NCBI GenBank assembly: GCA_947624365.1
Contig: CANQJY010000026.1
Coordinates: forward strand, 1-12,061
Direction of reading: 5' to 3'
DNA: 12,061 bases
Origin: an uncultured Clostridia bacterium
Lineage (GTDB): Bacteria; Bacillota; Clostridia; TANB77; CAG-508
Shown in pieces: positions 7,011 to 12,061 of this stretch; position 1 is the stretch's first letter; each line of letters starts with the position of its first letter. The translations under genes and the position numbers were made by a program. The notes below the pieces were generated by a model that worked only from the letters and a program-made list of their open reading frames with translations, was not told where the DNA came from and made no database searches.

Positions 7011-7697
7011 ATGGAAGAAAAAAAATCAATAAAAATAGGTTTATCAACATTCTTTTTAATATTAGCAATAATAGTTATAATCGTTATGGTAAGTTACATC
7101 TATATTGATAAAACTAAATCTAACAAAGAAATTGTAAATTTAGAAGAAAGTACTGCTAATATGCAAAGTGCAATAAACAGTTTGCAAGAAAAAATGGAGA
7201 ATGTTGTACAAAATATTGAAGAAAATGATAATGAACCATCATTTACTGATGAACAAGTAAGAAAAACTTTATCAGATTTCCTAGAATTAAGAGCACATGC
7301 AAATTGTGATTCACTTTTAGAAAATCTAACCGAAAAAGGAAAGTTAAATTATGAACCATCTAAAGATAAATATCTAGAAGATGGAACAATTATAACAACT
7401 ATTAAATTTTCTGAATATAAAGAAGCAATGTTAAATTATGTTTCAGAATTTGAATTTGAAAAGAACTGGAATACTACTCTGTATTTTAATAAAAGCGATG
7501 ATGGATATCTTATTAAAACTCAAGGCGGTGGAGGTTTAAATGTATATACTATAATTGATATTATTAAAAATGATGATATTAATTATATTGCAAATACATC
7601 TTATGTTACAGAAGATGGAACTAAAAGTATAGAGAATTTTAGTTTTACAGTAAAATCATATAATGGTAATTGCGTTATAGATTCAATTAATAATTAA
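7011..7697 (+). CDS. Unrecognised membrane-anchored protein, 228 aa
   Basis: I do not recognise the family. The start at 7011 is chosen because GGAGG (7001-7005) precedes it; an upstream TTG in frame overlaps that site. Seen: a short basic N-terminus, one membrane segment (about 9-30, LSTFFLILAIIVIIVMVSYIYI), and a predicted coiled coil (about 37-70, NLEESTANMQSAINSLQEKM). An extracellular domain of about 150 residues follows, opening with a helical FTDEQVRKTLSDFLELRAHA and continuing as alternating beta-like segments. It contains a single cysteine pair too far apart to judge. It sits 16 nt after sigH in the same direction and before a terminator, so it is co-transcribed. By position alone it could be an envelope partner of the GH18 protein or linked to SigH; neither is shown. 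Confidence 0.8.
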   Translation: MEEKKSIKIGLSTFFLILAIIVIIVMVSYIYIDKTKSNKEIVNLEESTANMQSAINSLQEKMENVVQNIEENDNEPSFTDEQVRKTLSDFLELRAHANCDSLLENLTEKGKLNYEPSKDKYLEDGTIITTIKFSEYKEAMLNYVSEFEFEKNWNTTLYFNKSDDGYLIKTQGGGGLNVYTIIDIIKNDDINYIANTSYVTEDGTKSIENFSFTVKSYNGNCVIDSINN

Positions 7698-7749
7698 ATA
7701 ATCAATTATTTAAATTATTTATAGAATTATCGGTTTTTCGTTGTATAAT

Positions 7750-7780
7750 AAAATGGTGCCCCTTTTTAGGACACCATTTT
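7750..7780. terminator. Bidirectional hairpin between the sigH operon and tRNA-Thr
   Basis: AAAATGGTG (7750-7758) pairs perfectly with CACCATTTT (7772-7780), with a smaller inner CCT/AGG pairing in the loop. T-rich tracts follow on both strands, so it can end the sigH operon transcript and, on the other strand, the tRNA-Thr transcript. Confidence 0.8.
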
Positions 7781-7789
7781 CTATATTAT

Positions 7790-7865
7790 TGGAGCCTTTA
7801 ACGGGAATTGAACCCGTGACCTCAGCCTTACCAAGGCTGCACTCTACCAACTGAGCTATAAAGGC
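7790..7865 (-). tRNA. tRNA-Thr (anticodon GGU), CCA encoded
   Basis: The minus strand folds as a complete cloverleaf of 76 nt. Acceptor GCCTTTA pairs with TAAAGGC, D-arm GCTC/GAGT, anticodon stem CAGCC/GGCTG with loop TTGGTAA (anticodon GGT), T-arm ACGGG-TTCAATT-CCCGT, discriminator T, then encoded CCA (7792-7790). It reads ACC and, by wobble, ACU threonine codons. Its UCCA end is complementary to the UGGA of the T-box upstream of thrS on the other strand, so this tRNA is a natural ligand of that riboswitch. No other tRNA gene is visible around it. Confidence 0.97.
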
Positions 7866-7884
7866 AAATAAAAATACAACAATT

Positions 7885-7913
7885 ATTATATATGAAAAAA
7901 GGCAAAATGTAAA
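7885..7913 (-). promoter_or_regulatory. Promoter of tRNA-Thr
   Basis: On the minus strand TTTACA (7913-7908) and TATAAT (7890-7885) are 17 nt apart, and the -10 lies about 20 nt upstream of the tRNA 5' end. It is back to back with the thrS leader promoter. Confidence 0.75.
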
Positions 7914-7922
7914 GGAAATCTA

Positions 7923-7951
7923 TTGACTTTTTCGAAAAAAAGTATTAAAAT
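7923..7951 (+). promoter_or_regulatory. Promoter of the thrS T-box leader
   Basis: TTGACT (7923-7928), a 17-nt spacer and TAAAAT (7946-7951). Transcription would start near 7958, about 20 nt before the base of stem I of the T-box. Confidence 0.7.
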
Positions 7952-7978
7952 AATAAAAAATATATATCAAAAACAAAT

Positions 7979-8201
7979 AAGAGAAGAGTAAAATATAAAC
8001 TACTAAAAGAGAAAATTGATCTAGGCTGAAAATCAATTTAAGAAAGAATATTTGAAAACTAACTCTTAAAGTTTCTAGTGAATAAGCTAGACGTCCCAGA
8101 TACGTTATAATCTAAGAAATTAAGTAAAATTAAGGATGGAACCGTGTTCTAAAATGGAGAACACTCCTTTTATGGAGTGCCAATTAGAAAACGGTTTTTT
8201 T
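7979..8201 (+). promoter_or_regulatory. T-box riboswitch (threonine) controlling thrS
   Basis: The leader holds the canonical T-box sequence AAGGATGGAACCGTG (8132-8146) and a terminator before thrS. Stem I is closed by AAGAG (7979-7983) with CTCTT (8063-8067); its upper part pairs AAATTGAT (8013-8020) with ATCAATTT (8032-8039). On the 3' side of the lower internal loop, GAAAACTA gives specifier ACU (8058-8060), a Thr codon followed by the expected purine. A TCTAG/CTAGA hairpin near 8074-8092 fits stem III. Known mechanism: uncharged tRNA-Thr pairs through its anticodon with the specifier and through its 3' end with the UGGN bulge, favouring the antiterminator. The bulge UGGA matches the UCCA end of the adjacent tRNA. 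Exact stem boundaries were judged by eye. Confidence 0.9.
8140..8201 (+). terminator. T-box-controlled terminator ahead of thrS
   Basis: AACCGTGTTCT (8140-8150) pairs with AGAAAACGGTT (8186-8196) with one mismatch, enclosing a second hairpin CACTCC/GGAGTG (8162-8179), and seven T residues end the structure (8195-8201). The 5' arm overlaps the T-box sequence, so terminator and antiterminator exclude each other as the mechanism requires. Confidence 0.85.
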
Positions 8202-8225
8202 GAAATAAGAAAGGAGAGTAAAAAC

Positions 8226-10157
8226 ATGATAAATATTACATTAAAAGATGAATCTAAAATTCAAGTAGAAAAAGGAAGTACAATTTTAGAAGTTGCAAAA
8301 AAAATTAGTGAGGGATTAGCAAGAATTGCAACATGTGGAGAAGTAAATGGAAAAATAAAAGATTTACGTTATGAATTACAAGAAGACTGCAAATTAACAA
8401 TACACACATTTGCAAAAGAAGATTTAGAAGGGAAAAAGGCATATTGGCATACAACATCACATATTATGGCACAAGCAGTTAAGAGACTATTCCCAAATGT
8501 AAAATTTGCAATAGGACCAAGTATTGACAATGGTTTCTATTATGATTTTGATGTCGAAAATCCATTTACAGATGAGGACAAACAAAAAATAGAAGACGAA
8601 ATGAAAAAAATCATAAAAGAAGATATCAAAATTGAAAGATTTGCTTTACCAAAAAAAGAAGCATTAGAATTAATGAAAGACCAACCATATAAGCAAGAAC
8701 TAATTGAAGAATTACCAGAAGGAGAAGAAATAAGCTTTTATAAACAAGGAGATTTCACAGATTTATGTGCAGGACCACACTTAACTAGTACAGGAAAAGT
8801 AAAAACTGTAAAAATACTTTCTTCATCAGGAGCATACTGGAGAGGAAATGAAAAGAATAAAATGCTACAAAGAATTTATGCAATTTCTTTCCCAAAAGCT
8901 AGTGAACTAGAAGAATATTTAAATTTGTTAGAAGAAGCAAAGCAAAGAGACCATAGAAAAATCGGTAAAGAATTAGAAATATTTATGACACATGAATTAG
9001 TAGGGTCAGGACTTCCAATGTATTTACCAAATGGTGCAACAATCAGAAGAATTCTAGAAAGATATATTATGGACAAAGAACTTGCACTTGGATATGAACA
9101 TGTTTATACACCATCTCTTGCAAATGTTGAACTATACAAAACAAGTGGACATTGGGATCATTATAAAGAAGATATGTTTCCAGTAATGAAAATGGAAAAT
9201 GAAGAATTAGTATTAAGACCAATGAATTGTCCACATCATATGTTAATATATAAAAATAAAATGCGCTCATATAGAGATTTACCAATAAAAATAGGAGAAC
9301 TTGCACATGATTTCCGTTATGAAGCAAGTGGTAGTGTTTGTGGATTAGAAAGAGTTCGTCAAATGTGTCAAAACGATTCACATATATTTGTAACTCCAGA
9401 ACAAATAAAACAAGTATTTGAAGAAGTTGTAAAACTAATTCTTTCAGTATATCATGATTTCGGATTTGAAAATTATTCTTTCCGTTTGTCTTTAAGAGAT
9501 AAAGAAAATAAGGAAAAATACTTTGATGATGATGAAATGTGGGAAAAAGCAGAAAGTCAATTAAGAGAAATATTAACAGAATTGAAATTGCCTTTTTATG
9601 AAGCAGAAGGAGAAGCAGCATTTTATGGACCAAAATTAGATGTGCAAATAAGAACAGCATTAGGTCATGATATAACAATATCTACATGCCAACTAGATTT
9701 CTTATTACCACAAAGATTTGAATTAGAATATATTGGCGAAGATGGAGAAAAACACAGACCAGTTGTAATTCATAGAGCAATACTTGGATCTTCAGACAGA
9801 TTTATGGCATTTTTATTAGAAGAAACAAAAGGTGCACTTCCATTATGGCTTTCACCAACACAAGTAAAAATAATGCCAATTACAGATAAGCAAAACGAAT
9901 ATGCAGACAATTTAAAGCAAACACTTTTAAGAGAAGGAATACGAGTAGTTTTAGATAATAGAAATGAAAAAATAGGATATAAAATACGTGAAGCACAATT
10001 AGAAAAAGTACCATATATGCTTGTAATAGGTCAAAAAGAAGTAGATGAAAACCTAGTTGCAATACGTTCTAGAAAAAATGGTGACGAAGGAACAATGGAG
10101 CAAGAAGAATTTATAAAAAAGGTAAAAAAAGAAATAGAAGAAAAGGTTAGAGATTAG
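8226..10157 (+). CDS. thrS: Threonyl-tRNA synthetase
   Basis: It charges tRNA-Thr with threonine. The 643-aa length is normal. Domains: TGS (1-62), the N2 editing domain with HTTSH (H75, H79) and DLCAGPH (C181, H185), the class II catalytic core (about 245-535) and the anticodon-binding domain (about 540-643). Zinc and threonine-binding ligands C335 (NCPHH), H386 (DSHIF) and H516 (VIHRA) are present, as are motif 2 (FRYE, R364) and motif 3 (GSSDRF, R525). The start at 8226 has AAGGAG (8211-8216) 9 nt before. The frame stays open back to an ATG at 8136, but that lies inside the T-box and terminator. Expression should rise when uncharged tRNA-Thr accumulates. ychF follows after 11 nt. Confidence 0.97.
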   Translation: MINITLKDESKIQVEKGSTILEVAKKISEGLARIATCGEVNGKIKDLRYELQEDCKLTIHTFAKEDLEGKKAYWHTTSHIMAQAVKRLFPNVKFAIGPSIDNGFYYDFDVENPFTDEDKQKIEDEMKKIIKEDIKIERFALPKKEALELMKDQPYKQELIEELPEGEEISFYKQGDFTDLCAGPHLTSTGKVKTVKILSSSGAYWRGNEKNKMLQRIYAISFPKASELEEYLNLLEEAKQRDHRKIGKELEIFMTHELVGSGLPMYLPNGATIRRILERYIMDKELALGYEHVYTPSLANVELYKTSGHWDHYKEDMFPVMKMENEELVLRPMNCPHHMLIYKNKMRSYRDLPIKIGELAHDFRYEASGSVCGLERVRQMCQNDSHIFVTPEQIKQVFEEVVKLILSVYHDFGFENYSFRLSLRDKENKEKYFDDDEMWEKAESQLREILTELKLPFYEAEGEAAFYGPKLDVQIRTALGHDITISTCQLDFLLPQRFELEYIGEDGEKHRPVVIHRAILGSSDRFMAFLLEETKGALPLWLSPTQVKIMPITDKQNEYADNLKQTLLREGIRVVLDNRNEKIGYKIREAQLEKVPYMLVIGQKEVDENLVAIRSRKNGDEGTMEQEEFIKKVKKEIEEKVRD

Positions 10158-10168
10158 GAGGAAAAATT

Positions 10169-11266
10169 GTGAAATTAGGAATTGTAGGATTGCCAAATGT
10201 AGGCAAAAGCACATTATTTAATAGTATAACAAAAGCAGGAGCAGAATGTGCAAATTATCCATTTTGCACAATAGAACCTAATGTTGGAGTTGTAGCAGTA
10301 CCAGATGAAAGGCTAGATAAACTAACACAAATGTATCATCCTCAAAAAACAACACATGCAATTATTGAATTTGTTGATATTGCTGGATTAGTAAAAGGAG
10401 CTAGTAAAGGGGAAGGTCTAGGAAATCAATTTTTATCACATATTAGAGAAACAGATGCAATTGTAGAAGTTGTTAGATGTTTTGAAGATGCAAATATTGT
10501 ACATGTAGATGGAAATATAGATCCTATTCGAGATATTGAAACTATTAATTTAGAATTAATTTTTGCAGATATAGAAACAGTAAATAAAAGACTAGATAAG
10601 GCAAAGAAAAATTTAAAAGCAGACAAAAAATATCAAATAGAAATAGATTTATTACAAAAAATATTAACTACTTTAGAAGCAGGTAAATCTGCTAGGACGA
10701 TACAATTTACAGAGGAAGAACAAGAACTTGTAAAGGATATGTTTTTATTAACAACTAAACCAATTCTATATGTAGCAAATGTTTCAGAAGAACAGATGGA
10801 GCAATTAGATAGTGATGAGAGTATAAAAAAAGTAAAACAATATGCTATGCAAGAAAAAGCAGAAGTTATACCTTTATGTGTAAAAATGGAAGAAGAACTT
10901 TCTGGATTAGATGATGCTGATAAAAAAGAAATGCTAGCAATGTATAATTTAGAAGAATCAGGCTTAGATAAAGTTATTAAAAAGAGTTATGATTTGTTAG
11001 GATTAATGTCTTTTTTAACAGCAGGAGAACCAGAAGTAAGAGCATGGACAATAAAAAAAGGCACAAAAGCCCCAGAAGCAGCTGGAAAAATCCATACAGA
11101 TATTCAAAGAGGATTTATAAAAGCAGAAGTTGTTTCATATGATGATTTAATAAAAGAAGGAAGTATGGTATCAGCAAAGGAAAAAGGATTGGTACGTTCA
11201 GAAGGCAAAGAATATATTATGCAAGATGGAGATATTGTTTTATTTAAGTTTAATGTAAGCAAATAA
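10169..11266 (+). CDS. ychF: Obg-family ATPase YchF (OLA1 family)
   Basis: The 365-aa protein has the P-loop GLPNVGKST (7-15), the Walker B/G3 DIAG (70-73) followed by KGASKGEGLGNQF, and NVSE (204-207) in place of the usual guanine-specifying NKxD. That change makes YchF an ATPase in this otherwise GTP-binding family. A helical coiled-coil insert lies around 120-190 and a C-terminal TGS domain around 280-363 (FLTAGEPEVRAW, then DIQRGFIKAEVV). Known: YchF binds ribosomes and affects the oxidative stress response; its exact cellular job is unsettled. The start is GTG at 10169, 7 nt after GGAGG, which itself overlaps the thrS stop. It is very likely co-transcribed with thrS and so under T-box control. 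No clear terminator follows. Confidence 0.96.
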   Translation: MKLGIVGLPNVGKSTLFNSITKAGAECANYPFCTIEPNVGVVAVPDERLDKLTQMYHPQKTTHAIIEFVDIAGLVKGASKGEGLGNQFLSHIRETDAIVEVVRCFEDANIVHVDGNIDPIRDIETINLELIFADIETVNKRLDKAKKNLKADKKYQIEIDLLQKILTTLEAGKSARTIQFTEEEQELVKDMFLLTTKPILYVANVSEEQMEQLDSDESIKKVKQYAMQEKAEVIPLCVKMEEELSGLDDADKKEMLAMYNLEESGLDKVIKKSYDLLGLMSFLTAGEPEVRAWTIKKGTKAPEAAGKIHTDIQRGFIKAEVVSYDDLIKEGSMVSAKEKGLVRSEGKEYIMQDGDIVLFKFNVSK

Positions 11267-11306
11267 TATTGTAACATAAATGTAATAAAAAAATAAAAAA
11301 AAATAC

Positions 11307-11335
11307 TTGACAGATGGTATAATAAAGTATAAACT
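11307..11335 (+). promoter_or_regulatory. Distal promoter of the LPKTG protein gene
   Basis: TTGACA (11307-11312), a 17-nt spacer and TAAACT (11330-11335). Within the spacer is another candidate, extended -10 TGGTATAAT (11315-11323), too close to TTGACA to use it. Either -10 would give a leader of over 100 nt. Confidence 0.5.
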
Positions 11336-11379
11336 ATTTATAGAAAAAAACAAAAGTTAAAGAAATTTATTATATTCTC

Positions 11380-11408
11380 TTGCAAATACTTGAAAAATGT
11401 GGTATAAT
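11380..11408 (+). promoter_or_regulatory. Proximal promoter of the LPKTG protein gene
   Basis: TTGCAA (11380-11385), a 17-nt spacer and consensus TATAAT (11403-11408) with an extended -10 TG directly before it. It predicts a leader of about 45 nt, with AAAGGAG (11444-11450) 9 nt before the ATG. It is the stronger of the two candidates. Confidence 0.7.
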
Positions 11409-11459
11409 TAAAAAGATTTGTAGAATACTAATAAAAAGATTTTAAAGGAGAGAAAAAAT

Positions 11460-11855
11460 ATGAAGAATTCAAAAATTATAAAAGTAGTTTTAATTGGTTT
11501 AATAGGAATTATGATTTTAACAATGGCAACAAATGTACTAGCAGCAGATGCAGGAAATGAATCATATGACGATTTATCAAAGGTAGTTAATGGAAGTAGC
11601 AATAATGCTACAGGAAATAACGCAACAGGTAATAATGCATCAAACAATGCTACAGGAAATAATACAAGTAATGGAACACTAAACACAAGTGCTTTAAGGA
11701 ATACATCAAACTTATCAACATCAAACACATATAGCAATACAAATTTACCAAAAACAGGTGTATCAGATTCTATTCCAGTAGTAGCTTTAATTGTTATATT
11801 TGGAATATCAGCAATATATGCATACAAAAAAGTTAAAGATTATAGAAATTTATAA
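11460..11855 (+). CDS. Small secreted LPXTG-anchored surface protein, Asn/Thr/Ser-rich
   Basis: The 131-aa precursor has a signal peptide (basic MKNSKIIK, hydrophobic 9-22, likely cleavage after VLA at 26-28). A low-complexity region (44-95) is built from NNATG-like units. The sorting signal is LPKTG (96-100), with a hydrophobic segment (104-121) and a basic tail (KKVKDYRNL). Known: sortase cleaves between T and G and links the protein to peptidoglycan. The mature chain would be only about 70 residues with no folded domain visible, so it may be a spacer-like or coat-forming wall protein. About a dozen N-x-S/T sites occur in it. It stands alone between its own promoters and a terminator. Function unknown. 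Confidence 0.85.
   Translation: MKNSKIIKVVLIGLIGIMILTMATNVLAADAGNESYDDLSKVVNGSSNNATGNNATGNNASNNATGNNTSNGTLNTSALRNTSNLSTSNTYSNTNLPKTGVSDSIPVVALIVIFGISAIYAYKKVKDYRNL
11604..11662 (+). repeat. In-frame direct repeat in the Asn/Thr-rich region
   Basis: AATGCTACAGGAAATAA occurs at 11604-11620 and again at 11646-11662, 42 nt apart (14 codons), with a degenerate unit between. It encodes NATGN units and could expand or contract by slippage. Confidence 0.75.
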
Positions 11856-11868
11856 AATAATATAAAAC

Positions 11869-11895
11869 AAAAATGAGCTATAAAGGCTCATTTTT
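11869..11895. terminator. Bidirectional terminator between convergent genes
   Basis: AAAAATGAGC (11869-11878) pairs perfectly with GCTCATTTTT (11886-11895) around a 7-nt loop, with T tracts usable in both directions. It ends the LPKTG gene transcript and overlaps the stop codon of the minus-strand gene on the right. Confidence 0.85.
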
Positions 11896-12061
11896 AATAT
11901 AAAAGGAAGAATTATAATAAGTATCTCCAATAACGGGTTCTTCAATTATTTTAGGTTGTTCACTATAAATAGGACTAATTTCAGGTTTTGTTTCCTCAAT
12001 TATTGGGGTTATAGGTGGTAAGACTGGCTCAACAACTTTAGGAACTTCAGGTTCAGTGATA
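11878..12061 (-). CDS. C-terminal tail of a Pro/Glu-rich protein (5' part off window)
   Basis: A minus-strand frame open from the right edge ends in TAG at 11880-11878 and encodes 60 residues. It consists of irregular Pro/Glu/Ile repeats (EPEVPKVVEPVLPP, then EETKPEISP, EQPKIIEEP), followed by a non-repetitive end (GDTYYNSSFYIKNEPL). The composition is that of an extended, disordered segment. The frame converges on the LPKTG gene and its stop lies in the shared terminator, as expected for a real gene end. No start or domain is in view, so the product cannot be named. Confidence 0.65.
   Translation of the reverse strand, partial: ITEPEVPKVVEPVLPPITPIIEETKPEISPIYSEQPKIIEEPVIGDTYYNSSFYIKNEPL

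Noticed and set aside
8136..8225. An in-frame ATG at 8136 would lengthen ThrS by 30 residues.
   Set aside because: These bases are the T-box sequence and terminator hairpin. There is no ribosome binding site there, and the extension has no place in the ThrS family, whereas 8226 has a good site.
9067..9678. Minus-strand open frame of 203 codons inside thrS.
   Set aside because: It is antisense to conserved catalytic sequence. Its Leu/His/Phe-rich composition is what A-rich sense codons give on the other strand.
11604..11662. Short direct repeats considered as a CRISPR array.
   Set aside because: They are in-frame, Asn/Thr-encoding units inside a secreted protein, with no regular repeat-spacer pattern and no cas genes.
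11408..11827. Minus-strand open frame of 139 codons opposite the LPKTG gene.
   Set aside because: It is the reverse of the repeat-rich coding region and overlaps its promoter. It lacks a ribosome binding site, while the plus-strand gene has signal peptide, anchor and promoter.

Overview
The window reads as chromosome of an AT-rich, spore-forming Firmicute of the Clostridia type. The evidence is arginine codons that are mostly AGA, AGGAGG-type ribosome binding sites, the spore-coat cotJ operon, the sporulation sigma factor SigH, a T-box riboswitch and an LPXTG surface protein. I cannot name the species.

Positions 1-1685 are the right-hand end of an integrated element. It holds most of a large serine recombinase (5' end off the window, one in-frame TAA) and a small convergent gene of different codon use. 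The element ends inside cotJC. The remaining cotJA-cotJB-cotJC' genes (minus strand, 2488 to 1660) stop matching CotJC exactly at its metal-binding GTEE|LAH motif. That breakpoint is the centre of a 30-bp imperfect palindrome, which looks like a recombinase attachment site. The layout resembles the sporulation genes split by excisable elements (skin in sigK, SPbeta in spsM), with cotJC as the target. The rest of cotJC should lie left of position 1.

Positions 2570-4566 carry cca (tRNA CCA-adding enzyme with HD domain) overlapping an AlkD-like DNA glycosylase gene. Positions 4560-7780 carry a likely operon: a membrane-anchored GH18 glycosidase with an SH3-like domain, sigH, and an unrecognised membrane-anchored protein, closed by a hairpin terminator.

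Positions 7790-8225 form a compact regulatory region. A tRNA-Thr(GGU) gene points left. Divergently, a promoter and a T-box leader control thrS. The T-box UGGA and specifier ACU match the UCCA end and GGU anticodon of the neighbouring tRNA. thrS is followed after 11 nt by ychF.

Positions 11267-11895 hold two similar promoter segments, a small secreted Asn/Thr/Ser-rich LPKTG protein and a terminator. The last bases are the C-terminal, Pro/Glu-rich tail of a minus-strand gene that runs off the right edge.
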